This document shows, one piece after another, positions 45,738 through 54,458 of a DNA stretch of 64,000 bases. The translations under genes were made by a program, and so were the position numbers. Numbering within the stretch: the stretch's first letter is position 1; each line of letters begins with the position of its first letter. The notes beneath the pieces are model-generated. The model was given only the letters and a program-made list of their open reading frames with translations, made no database searches and was not told the DNA's origin. The DNA is from Paludibacteraceae bacterium (GTDB lineage: Bacteria; Bacteroidota; Bacteroidia; Bacteroidales; Paludibacteraceae): NCBI GenBank assembly GCA_024693065.1, contig JAILLP010000016.1, positions 62,001 through 126,000 of the forward strand. The letters run 5' to 3'.

Positions 45738-47222
45738 TTACTTGAAATATTTCCCGATGACCGGTAATGCCTTCAGCGGGAGGTCACGTTTGACGATGAG
45801 GGCGAGGAATAACAATAAGAGGATTGTGTCCTGCACATAGCGCAATGCCCCTTTTGCTGGCGAGAAGGTGTGGATGGCGAAGAAAATAGCCGCCACAAGC
45901 GTATAGATGAGGATGGATTTGAAGTCATAATTGATCGGGTAGTATTTCTGTCCGAAGCAATAGGAGATGACCGTGATGGTGAAAAAGCAGCAGAGCGAAG
46001 CGGAGGCGGAGGCCATATAGCCATATTTCGGCACGAATAGGATGTTCACCAAGAGTGTGATGATTAGACCTATAATAGAGAAATAAGCGCCATACTGGGT
46101 CTTGTCCGTCAGTTTATACCACAAGGAGAGGTTGAAGAAGATTCCTTGGAAGAGGTAGGATATAAGAATAATAGGCACCACACGCAGGCCTTCCCAGTAA
46201 TCGCTTCGGATCAGGTGTTTGAGAATGTCCAGATAGAAGATCATCCCCAAGAAAATCAGGAGAGAGAAGATGATGAAGAACTTCATCGCATCCGCATACT
46301 CGTTCTTTTTGTCGCCGCCCTTGTTCTGCGCGAAGATGAAGGGCTCGTAGGCGTAGCGGAAGGCTTGGGTGAACATCATCATCACCATCGCGATCTTGAA
46401 GCATGCGCCGTAGATGCCTAGTTGCGCATCGGCCACCTCCCTGTCGGGTATGAGGTAAGGGAAGATGATCTTGTCCAGACTCTGGTTCATGATGCCCGCC
46501 ACACCTAAGATGAGGAGCGGGAAAGAGTACTTCAGGATCTGTTTCAGCAGTGCGAAGTCTATCCTAAGTTTCGCCTTTAGGATTTGAGGCAATAGCATAC
46601 AGGTGACGAATAGGGTGGAGATGAGGTTGGAGATGAACACGTAGCCGACGCCGTAGCTCTCGTCGTAGAACCAAGAGATCCATTCGGGGTGTGAAGCCTG
46701 AATCTTCGGACAGATGACCAGGAAGAATATGTTGGCGGCGATATTCACCAGTATCATCGCCAGCTTGAGGATGGCAAAACGAACCGGACGGTTCTGGAAC
46801 CTCAGGTAAGCGAAAGGAATGCACCCGAACGCATCCATGGCGACGATGACGCAGAGCATTGAGATGAACTCGGGATGCTTGGAATAGCCCAGCAGGTCGG
46901 CGATGGCTGGGCTGAATACTACGCCCAGGAGCGCGAAGAGTGTGGAGGTGGCGCCGACACAACATAGTACGCTGCTGTATACATTCTCCGCATTCTCCTT
47001 GTCCTTGTTCGCATAGCGGAAGAAACCGGTTTCCATGCCGTAAGTGAGGATAACCAATAACAGGGCTGTCCACGCATAGAGGTTCGTCACGATTCCGTAT
47101 TCGGCGGAATTGGTGAGCACGTACGTGTAGAGTGGAACGAGACACCAATTCAGGAATTTACCCATAATACTGCTAACGCCGTAGATAGCGGTCTGTTTAG
47201 CAAGGTTTTTCATCTCAGCCAT
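45738..47222 (-). CDS. Wzx-type polysaccharide flippase
   Basis: A 494-residue membrane protein with about fourteen helices, of the polysaccharide transport (MVF/MOP) family. It opens with KQTAIYGVSSIMGKFLNWCLVPLYTYVL, of which QTAIYGVSSIMGKFLN shows the typical start. Such proteins flip lipid-linked glycans across the inner membrane. It stands alone with no polymerase or glycosyltransferases nearby. A CATATTTG box (47234-47227, minus strand) with TTTG 19 bases upstream (47257-47254) would place initiation almost at the ATG, so the transcript may have nearly no leader. Confidence 0.9.
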   Translation of the reverse strand: MAEMKNLAKQTAIYGVSSIMGKFLNWCLVPLYTYVLTNSAEYGIVTNLYAWTALLLVILTYGMETGFFRYANKDKENAENVYSSVLCCVGATSTLFALLGVVFSPAIADLLGYSKHPEFISMLCVIVAMDAFGCIPFAYLRFQNRPVRFAILKLAMILVNIAANIFFLVICPKIQASHPEWISWFYDESYGVGYVFISNLISTLFVTCMLLPQILKAKLRIDFALLKQILKYSFPLLILGVAGIMNQSLDKIIFPYLIPDREVADAQLGIYGACFKIAMVMMMFTQAFRYAYEPFIFAQNKGGDKKNEYADAMKFFIIFSLLIFLGMIFYLDILKHLIRSDYWEGLRVVPIILISYLFQGIFFNLSLWYKLTDKTQYGAYFSIIGLIITLLVNILFVPKYGYMASASASLCCFFTITVISYCFGQKYYPINYDFKSILIYTLVAAIFFAIHTFSPAKGALRYVQDTILLLLFLALIVKRDLPLKALPVIGKYFK

Positions 47223-47388
47223 ATTCCAAATATGCTTTCATCTAATTGTTTCACAAAGAAATCTTATTTTTTGCATACAACAAAGTATTATTTTCTCCCT
47301 TTAAGATTTTTTTTCAAAAAGCGTTATTGTCGCATCAAAACAATGATATATATATTATTATTAATCAACTTAGATAGTCCGTTTTTTT

Positions 47389-47418
47389 TTTGATATTAAG
47401 AAAATTTTATTATATTCG
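47389..47418 (+). promoter_or_regulatory. Bacteroidota-type promoter for the large CotH/lamin-tail gene
   Basis: TTTG (47389-47392), 18 bases, TATATTCG (47411-47418), one mismatch from consensus. Predicted initiation near 47425 leaves a leader of about 120 bases, which contains GC-rich GGGAGGGG and GCCCC tracts just before the start. Confidence 0.5.
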
Positions 47419-47543
47419 TATTCGAGTTTACAAAGAAAAGGGCAAAACCTGAATTAAGAAGGATGAAACAGAGTAGACAGGGAGGGGAACTTCTCTGAAA
47501 GGGTTTATCGCCCCTAATGGTGTTAATTAAAAACGAATTGCTT

Positions 47544-50500
47544 ATGAAAACACTTATTCGATTCGGACTGACAAGGATAGCGTTCATGCTAGCTGGATTG
47601 TCTATAGGGTTTGCGGCGAATGCGGATGTGAAGGTGAATGAAGTAATGCCATGCAACATTTCAACCTATAAGAAAAACCAAAACTACAATGGTTGGGTTG
47701 AACTCTTTAACGATGCTAATCATAGCGTTGATCTGAAGGGATATAAAATCGTACACTATAAGGCGTTGAAGGATGGCTCCTTGGAATGGGAGTGGGTGTG
47801 GAGCATAAGTGATTCGAAGGAGATTGGCTGTGGAAATTATAAGGTTATCCCTTTTGATGGATCTGAGACAGATAGTAAGACGGAACGTAAATTGGATTCC
47901 GATGGAGGCGCCATTGTGTTGAAGGACAAGAATGGTGTGGTGGTTGATTCGTTCAGATACCAGCAATCCTATACTCATATCTCCTATGGCATCTATAACG
48001 GGCAAAAGGGTTATATGGAACCTACAGCTGGAAGCAAGAATACCCAATCATATCCGAATTATTCCTCCTCACGTTGCTCCTCGCTATCCTTCGAGGGAAT
48101 AATGCCTGGCGTCGTTTCATTTAATAACTCCGTCATCAAGATAAAAAACAACACCGAGGGCGATACTATCTACTATACGACGAATGGAAGTGAGCCTACC
48201 AGAAAAAGCAAAAGGTATCATTCCGATGGTATTATCGTATCGAATATTATCAGTAACATGAAGGATAATGTCATTATTCGTGCGAGGGCATATAAGGCAG
48301 GCATGCTTCCTAGCGAGATTCTGACGGGTACGTTCATCTCCTACGATGGGTTGAGAGAAAGATATAGATGCAAAGAATCCAATCTGCCTATCGTATCCAT
48401 TGTGACTGACTCGCTGAATCTGTATGACCCGGAATATGGCATCTATACGGAAGGCGCTTCGGACAATCAGTATAGCAAGAACCCGCATACTTCTTGCTTG
48501 CCTGATAAGAAACTGAATTATGTGATGGATTGGGCTCGCCCGGCTAATTTTGAATATTTCGTGGGGGATGAGCAAATCCTTTCACACGAGGTGGACATCG
48601 CTGTGATGGGCGGCTGCTCCCGTCAATATGATACGAAGTCGTTGAAGATCAAGGCTGGTGATAGAATGGGTTATAAGAACGGGAAATTGAAATATAAATT
48701 CTTTGAGGACAAGGAGTGTGAGGAGTATAAATCCTTGCAGTTGAGGAATGGCGGAAATGGCCATGAAGAGCAATACATCCGTTGTCGGGATGGGTTCATG
48801 CAGAACATAGCGAAAAACATGGGCATCGACTACCAGGCTTATCAGCCGGTGGCATTCTACCTGAATGGTAAGTACAGAGGATTGATGGGCCTGCGTGAGC
48901 GTACGAACAAAGCGTTTGTGGAGACTAATTTCGGGCTGGATAGCAAGGATATCGATGTGATAGAGATCACCAACAAAAATGGTGTTGTGGCGACTTGCGG
49001 CGATTTGGAGGCTTACAACAATCTGGTTAATTTCCTTTCCACGAGTGATCCTAACGCTAGCGACTACTATGAGAGGGCCTCCCAAATGATGGATATGGAC
49101 GAATATATGAACTATCAGATCTTCGAGCAATTCATTGTGAACACCGACTGGCCGGCGAACAACTGCAAGATTTGGAGGGAGCGTAACAATGGACGTTTCC
49201 GCTGGATCTCTTTTGACACGGATTTCGGTTTGGGACTTTATGGCGGCGATGCTCCTAATTATTGCAGGGCTGATATGGACATGTTCAGATGGTGCAAGGG
49301 GGAAGGCTCTTGTCATAACTGGGGAAATGGAGACACCGATGAGGGTTTCCCGGATAGCACGAAGTGGAAAACCGTCATTTTCTCCAGCCTTATGAAAAAC
49401 AATACTTTCAGGGAGAAGTTCCTGACGAAGTACCTGATTCATTTGGGTACGTCATTGGACACCGCTAAGATTTCTGGCATCTGGAATAAAATATACAATA
49501 TGGTTTCCGGTGAATATTGTGCCACTTTCGGGTCCTCATTGAATGATGGGGGCATGGTGAGCTTCGCTAAGAAAAGGCCGGACTACATTTACGCGCAAAT
49601 GATGCAAACGAAGAATTTCCCTGAGTTGGAAGGATCCAGTTTGGTGAACCTGAAGTTGTCCTCGAACAAGTCCGCAGGACGAATCCTTATGAACGGAGAG
49701 CTTATTCCCGCATCGACCATGTCCGGTAAGTACTTTACCAAGAAGACGCTGAAATTGGAGGCGGTGGCTCCGTTCGGGTATAGGTTCCTTGGTTGGAAGA
49801 ACAACGGACAAACTCCCGCAGCTCCTGTAGTGGAGGAGGATCCAATCGATACCGTTGGATTGGAGTATACGCACGCAAGGATGTGGAAGTACTTCACTTC
49901 TAAGGATGGAAAGGATTCCTCCAGTGAATGGCGTAAGGTGGATTATAACGATTCCTCTTGGTTGCCAGGTTCTGGTGTGATGGGTTACAACGATAATGAC
50001 AACTCCTCATTCAACACTGTGATCGAAAGTGGTAAGGCTGGAAGTCATTACGCTGCCGTTTATTTCAGAAGCCTTCTCAACTTGGAGAGTGTGGACAATA
50101 TTCAGGCGATTGTAGCCCGCATCACGTATGATGATTCCTTTGTCCTCTATGTGAATGGCAAGGTGGTGAAAGCCAGCAATATAGATGCATGGGTGGGGGG
50201 AAATACTTTTGCCAACACTTGGGCGAACGATTCCACTGAAATTGTTGTCATTCCATCCAGCTTCCTGAACAAAGGGGAAAACATCCTCGCTGTGGAGGTG
50301 CATCAACATGAGGCCGGAAGTTCCGACTTGAAGCTCTTCTTTGAGGAGTCTGTCGTATATGGATCGCCGAGCGCTGGCAATGTTTCGTCCGGCGAATATA
50401 TTTCCACCAATCCGATCTGTTATTTGAATGTCAGTGACGATTTGACGTTGACGGCTGTATTCGAGCAATTAAATGATTGTGAGCAACCTAGCATCCGAAT

Positions 50501-51263
50501 CAACGAAATATGCGCCACTAGTGGGGAGAACGCAGGTGCTGTCGATGAATTCGGCAATCACTCCGATTGGTTCGAGATTTATAACGATGGCGCTGATACG
50601 GTCAATCTCGCGGGGTTGTATTTGACCGACCAGATCAGGAATATGGAAAAGTACATGATTCCTTTCGGATATGAGGAGACGAAGGTGGCTCCGAAGGGCA
50701 GGGTGCTTATTTGGGCGGACAATTATGCATACCGTGGCCCATTGCACGCCGGGTTCAAGCTGAAGAACGAGAAAAACTCTTATGTCGCCATCAACATGAA
50801 GTGTGGCGGTGAGACCTTCAGCGTTGACGAGGTTGAGTATGATTACGTGAGCGAGAACATGTCCTATGGGCTTTTGAAGGATGGTGGTGACGAATGGGTT
50901 ACCTTTGGTGAATGCTTGGGCGGACAGGTGTTCTATCCGACTCCTGGCCTCGCGAATAGCTCTCGCTTCTGTGGCTCTGATGATTGCTCCGAGATCTATA
51001 CTGATGTGGAGGAGGTTGAACAGGATCAGCCGGTGGCGCTCTCCGTTTATCCGAACCCAGTTGCCGATTACTTAAATGTGAAGGTGAACAATACGGAATC
51101 CGTCACCCTCTTCTTGTACGATAACTTGGGACGATTGCTGAATGTTTACGAAAATATGGGCTCTTCCCTTTCCGTTGACTTCAGGAAATATTCCTCCGGA
51201 GTTTATTATCTGGAAATATTTACGGATACGGAAATGTACCGTGAAAGCGTCATCAAGGAATAA
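47544..51263 (+). CDS. large secreted CotH / lamin-tail multidomain surface protein (T9SS)
   Basis: The ATG at 47544 gives a signal peptide (MKTLIRFGLTRIAFMLAGLS, cleavage after NA) and about 1,239 residues; an ATG at 47517 adds nine residues. Domains in order: lamin-tail domain 1 (about 25-165; VKVNEVMPCNIS, NGWVELFN); a chitobiase C-terminal-like Ig domain (IYYTTNGSEPT, about 200-270); a CotH kinase domain (about 330-680; LQLRNGGNGHEE, FYLNGKYRGLMGLRE, SFDTDFGLG); a beta-sandwich (about 770-910; YAAVYFRS, SFVLYVNGKVV); lamin-tail domain 2 (about 985-1155; IRINEICATSGEN, DWFEIYND); and a type A T9SS sorting domain (SVYPNPVADYLNVKV to the end). It is probably anchored at the cell surface. Confidence 0.92.
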   Translation: MKTLIRFGLTRIAFMLAGLSIGFAANADVKVNEVMPCNISTYKKNQNYNGWVELFNDANHSVDLKGYKIVHYKALKDGSLEWEWVWSISDSKEIGCGNYKVIPFDGSETDSKTERKLDSDGGAIVLKDKNGVVVDSFRYQQSYTHISYGIYNGQKGYMEPTAGSKNTQSYPNYSSSRCSSLSFEGIMPGVVSFNNSVIKIKNNTEGDTIYYTTNGSEPTRKSKRYHSDGIIVSNIISNMKDNVIIRARAYKAGMLPSEILTGTFISYDGLRERYRCKESNLPIVSIVTDSLNLYDPEYGIYTEGASDNQYSKNPHTSCLPDKKLNYVMDWARPANFEYFVGDEQILSHEVDIAVMGGCSRQYDTKSLKIKAGDRMGYKNGKLKYKFFEDKECEEYKSLQLRNGGNGHEEQYIRCRDGFMQNIAKNMGIDYQAYQPVAFYLNGKYRGLMGLRERTNKAFVETNFGLDSKDIDVIEITNKNGVVATCGDLEAYNNLVNFLSTSDPNASDYYERASQMMDMDEYMNYQIFEQFIVNTDWPANNCKIWRERNNGRFRWISFDTDFGLGLYGGDAPNYCRADMDMFRWCKGEGSCHNWGNGDTDEGFPDSTKWKTVIFSSLMKNNTFREKFLTKYLIHLGTSLDTAKISGIWNKIYNMVSGEYCATFGSSLNDGGMVSFAKKRPDYIYAQMMQTKNFPELEGSSLVNLKLSSNKSAGRILMNGELIPASTMSGKYFTKKTLKLEAVAPFGYRFLGWKNNGQTPAAPVVEEDPIDTVGLEYTHARMWKYFTSKDGKDSSSEWRKVDYNDSSWLPGSGVMGYNDNDNSSFNTVIESGKAGSHYAAVYFRSLLNLESVDNIQAIVARITYDDSFVLYVNGKVVKASNIDAWVGGNTFANTWANDSTEIVVIPSSFLNKGENILAVEVHQHEAGSSDLKLFFEESVVYGSPSAGNVSSGEYISTNPICYLNVSDDLTLTAVFEQLNDCEQPSIRINEICATSGENAGAVDEFGNHSDWFEIYNDGADTVNLAGLYLTDQIRNMEKYMIPFGYEETKVAPKGRVLIWADNYAYRGPLHAGFKLKNEKNSYVAINMKCGGETFSVDEVEYDYVSENMSYGLLKDGGDEWVTFGECLGGQVFYPTPGLANSSRFCGSDDCSEIYTDVEEVEQDQPVALSVYPNPVADYLNVKVNNTESVTLFLYDNLGRLLNVYENMGSSLSVDFRKYSSGVYYLEIFTDTEMYRESVIKE

Positions 51264-51342
51264 TCTCAGAGTGGGGATTATTCTTGCGGAGTGGGTGATT
51301 ATGAGGAGCGTATGAAAATATTTTATATATTTGCGGTGTGTT

Positions 51343-52275
51343 ATGAAGCATATATATATCTGGACATACGTATTTCTCTTTACCCATCTGCTCTGCGTCG
51401 CACCGTCGTTCGCATTGGACGGATGTATGGAGCATATTATCGTGACGGATCCCGCTACTCTGACGGCGACGGTCAATTTGGACCCTTATCACCGCTATGT
51501 CGGTGAACTGGGAACAGACCTGACGCATGAAGAGGATAATAGCATTATCTTCGTATGTGTGGAGCGGGAACAGATATTCTATCATGTGCCGGAAGGGAAG
51601 TACATCTATAGGAACAGTAACGGACAATGTCGGGTTGTGGTGGCGATGAAACTGAGGATTGTGGCGGATGATGATGCCGTCATGTTGGAACTTCCTTGCG
51701 ACTCGACTCCTTTTTCTCCGTATTTCTTCGATATATTGGGCAATGACTATCTTATGACAATCAATGCGGAGCATCCTGCGGAGATTGTGGATAGCCTGAT
51801 GACGATTCATTTGGTTGAGGCTCCTTCGTTCGTTTCTGTCACGAAGGGAGGCCTCTTGGTGGATATGCCTTCCGATGGAGCTGAAGGCGTTTATGATGTG
51901 AAATACTATTTGCGGAATAACATCGGTGTCACTTCGGACACGGCTGTCGCTTCTATCCGTTTCCACAAGTATTGTCCGGAGGAGGTGGAGAATAAACCTA
52001 TGCCTGAGACTCGCTTGGAGGCGGCAGAATTCTTTTCTCCGAATGGAGATGGCATCAATGATGTATGGGAAATCGCCTCGTTGGATACTATGGGAAGCTA
52101 TAAATTGAATATATTCGACAGATATGGGAAGCTGATCCGTTCCTATCTGAACGATTATGTCCCTTGGGATGGCACGAGCGGAGGAAAAAAATTACCTTCG
52201 GATGATTATTGGTTCTATATCTTTTTCTTTGATCTGGATCGCTCTTTTGTGGGCCACGTGACATTGATGAGATGA
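51343..52275 (+). CDS. gliding-motility-type C-terminal domain (CHU_C, T9SS type B) protein
   Basis: The ATG at 51343 gives a signal peptide (about 1-24, APSFA) and 310 residues. The N-terminal 220 residues are a beta-rich region of unknown type. The C-terminal 85 residues are a type B T9SS sorting domain (FFSPNGDGINDVWEI, FDRYGKLI, WDGTSGGKKLPSDDYWF), so the protein is secreted through the outer membrane. A TATATTTG box at 51326-51333 puts initiation only a few bases before this start, which supports it. It lies 80 bases after the large CotH protein. Length is short for the family, whose members often exceed 1,000 residues. Confidence 0.85.
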   Translation: MKHIYIWTYVFLFTHLLCVAPSFALDGCMEHIIVTDPATLTATVNLDPYHRYVGELGTDLTHEEDNSIIFVCVEREQIFYHVPEGKYIYRNSNGQCRVVVAMKLRIVADDDAVMLELPCDSTPFSPYFFDILGNDYLMTINAEHPAEIVDSLMTIHLVEAPSFVSVTKGGLLVDMPSDGAEGVYDVKYYLRNNIGVTSDTAVASIRFHKYCPEEVENKPMPETRLEAAEFFSPNGDGINDVWEIASLDTMGSYKLNIFDRYGKLIRSYLNDYVPWDGTSGGKKLPSDDYWFYIFFFDLDRSFVGHVTLMR

Positions 52276-52310
52276 TTATTTGCTACCTTTGTCCCTAAAC
52301 GTTTTTGAGG

Positions 52311-53051
52311 ATGGAAAAGGACTGGAAAGAACGGACGAGGCTGCTCTTGGGAGAGCAGGTTATGGCCTCGTTGGAGAAAAAGCATGTGCTGGTGGTAGGT
52401 GTTGGTGGTGTCGGTGCGTATGCCGCTGAGATGATTGTGCGGGGTGGTGTCGGTGAACTTACCATCGTGGATGCGGATAAGGTGAACGAAAGCAATATCA
52501 ACCGCCAACTGGTGGCCCTGCATTCCACGTTAGGGATGGATAAGACGGAAGTGCTGGCGAAACGCCTTCTGGACATCAACCCTGAACTGAAACTGCATGT
52601 CCACACCATCTTCCTGAAGGATGAACTCACTTCTCAGCTATTGGATGAGGCGCATTATGATTTTGTGGTGGATGCCATCGATACGCTATCGCCCAAAGTT
52701 TTCTTGATTCAATGCGCCTTGGAACGTCACCTCCCGCTTATCTCCTCGATGGGTGCGGGGGCTAAGAGCGACATCACGAAGATCCAGATCGCGGATATCT
52801 CCAAATCCTACAATTGCACCCTGGCGAAGGCTGTCCGCAAGCGTTTAGGCAAAATGGGTATCCGAAAAGGTTTTAAGGTGGTCTTCAGTTCCGAACTGCC
52901 CGACGAAAAGGCAGTCATGATGGTGGAGGAGCAGAACAAGGTCTCCACCGTCGGCACGATCTCATACATGCCCGCCACCTTCGGCAACTTCATCGCTTGC
53001 CATGTCTTATTATCCTTAAGGGAAAGAGCCTGCGAAGAGAACGAGGAATAA
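52311..53051 (+). CDS. tcdA: tRNA threonylcarbamoyladenosine dehydratase (ThiF/HesA family)
   Basis: A 246-residue E1-like enzyme. TcdA cyclises t6A37 of tRNA to ct6A using ATP. The ATP-binding VVGVGGVGAYAAEMIVRGG (about 29-47), the aspartate in IVDADKV, the NxxRQ motif SNINRQL and VDAIDT (about 121-126) are intact. I chose the ATG at 52311 over a TTG six bases earlier. A TACCTTTG -7 box at 52284-52291 gives a leader of about 13 bases. Confidence 0.9.
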   Translation: MEKDWKERTRLLLGEQVMASLEKKHVLVVGVGGVGAYAAEMIVRGGVGELTIVDADKVNESNINRQLVALHSTLGMDKTEVLAKRLLDINPELKLHVHTIFLKDELTSQLLDEAHYDFVVDAIDTLSPKVFLIQCALERHLPLISSMGAGAKSDITKIQIADISKSYNCTLAKAVRKRLGKMGIRKGFKVVFSSELPDEKAVMMVEEQNKVSTVGTISYMPATFGNFIACHVLLSLRERACEENEE

Positions 53052-53205
53052 CTGTTGAGGCGGTTTTACTCGAACATTTACTATTTGACGATTTACTATT
53101 TTGTGATTTCCACGTGCATGATAATGTACCGTGCCATGTTTTTTTATTTCACGCTAAAATCGTAAATTTGCGTATTCACTGATGTTATTATAAACTTATA
53201 CCACA

Positions 53206-54447
53206 ATGGAAACGAATGAATTATTTGCCGCAGTGCGTGACGCCTCCAAGACTTTGGTAGGCCTTGATGATGCGAAGGTTCGCGAAGTGCTGCTGGCGGT
53301 GGCCGACGAGGCTGAGAAGCAAACCGACTACATTCTGTCTGAGAACCAGAAGGATTTGGACAAGATGGACAAGTCCAACCCTATGTATGACCGTCTGATG
53401 CTGACGAAGGAACGCATTGCGGGCATCGCCTCTGACATCAGGAACGTGGCGGGTTTGCCCTCTCCATTGGGTAAGGTGCTGAAAGACATCGAACGTCCGA
53501 ACGGATTGAAACTGAAACGCATCAGCGTGCCTTTCGGAGTGATTGGCGTGATCTATGAGGCTCGCCCTAACGTGAGCTTCGATGTCTTCTCCATCTGCTT
53601 CAAATCGGGCAATGCCTGCGTACTGAAGGGTGGTTCGGATGCGCATTGCTCCAACACGGCGATTGTCAACGTGATCCATTCCGTATTGCGCAGGATGAAC
53701 GTGAACGAGAACGTCGTGGCTTTGTTGCCTGCTGGTCGTGAGTCCACGGGTGAACTGCTGAACGCTATCGGCTATGTGGATATGATCATCCCACGGGGCA
53801 GTTCGGGCCTGATCAACTTCGTGCGCGAACATGCGAAGATCCCTGTCATCGAGACGGGTGCCGGCGTGTGCCACATCTACTTCGACGAGAGCGGAGACCT
53901 GAAGATCGGACAGGATGCGGTCTTCAACGGCAAGACACGCCGCGTCAGCGTATGCAACTCATTGGACTGCTTGATCATCAACGAGAAGAGGCTTCAAGAC
54001 CTTCCTGCCATCTGCGAGCGCATGGCGGAGAAGAACGTGATCATATATGCCGACCAGCCTTCCTACGATGCGCTGAAGGGCAAATACCCATATCTGGAAC
54101 CAGCGACAGCCGATTCCTACGGTACGGAGTTCCTGGACTATAAGATGTCCATCAAAACGGTCAAGAACCTGGACGAGGCTTTGGAGCATATCGCCAAATA
54201 TAGTTCCAAGCACAGTGAGGCGATCATCAGCAAAGATGAAGCATCCATCGAGAAGTTCGACCGCATGGTGGACGCCGCCTGCGTCTACACGAACACGTCC
54301 ACGGCATGGACCGATGGCGCCCAGTTCGGCCTAGGCGCTGAGATAGGCATCTCCACGCAGAAGATGCACGCCCGCGGCCCTATGGCGCTGGAGGAACTCA
54401 CCACCTACAAGTGGATCATCAAGGGGAATGGTCAAGTGAGGAGTTAA
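53206..54447 (+). CDS. proA: gamma-glutamyl phosphate reductase
   Basis: A 413-residue aldehyde-dehydrogenase-fold enzyme of proline synthesis that reduces gamma-glutamyl phosphate to the semialdehyde. The catalytic cysteine lies in [13 protein letters not shown] (about 246-258). Typical stretches are [26 protein letters not shown] and [13 protein letters not shown]. The usual partner proB is not adjacent. A TAAATTTG box at 53163-53170 is the likely promoter element. The next gene starts 11 bases after the stop. Confidence 0.97.
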   Translation: METNELFAAVRDASKTLVGLDDAKVREVLLAVADEAEKQTDYILSENQKDLDKMDKSNPMYDRLMLTKERIAGIASDIRNVAGLPSPLGKVLKDIERPNGLKLKRISVPFGVIGVIYEARPNVSFDVFSICFKSGNACVLKGGSDAHCSNTAIVNVIHSVLRRMNVNENVVALLPAGRESTGELLNAIGYVDMIIPRGSSGLINFVREHAKIPVIETGAGVCHIYFDESGDLKIGQDAVFNGKTRRVSVCNSLDCLIINEKRLQDLPAICERMAEKNVIIYADQPSYDALKGKYPYLEPATADSYGTEFLDYKMSIKTVKNLDEALEHIAKYSSKHSEAIISKDEASIEKFDRMVDAACVYTNTSTAWTDGAQFGLGAEIGISTQKMHARGPMALEELTTYKWIIKGNGQVRS

Positions 54448-54458
54448 TCTGTCCGCCT

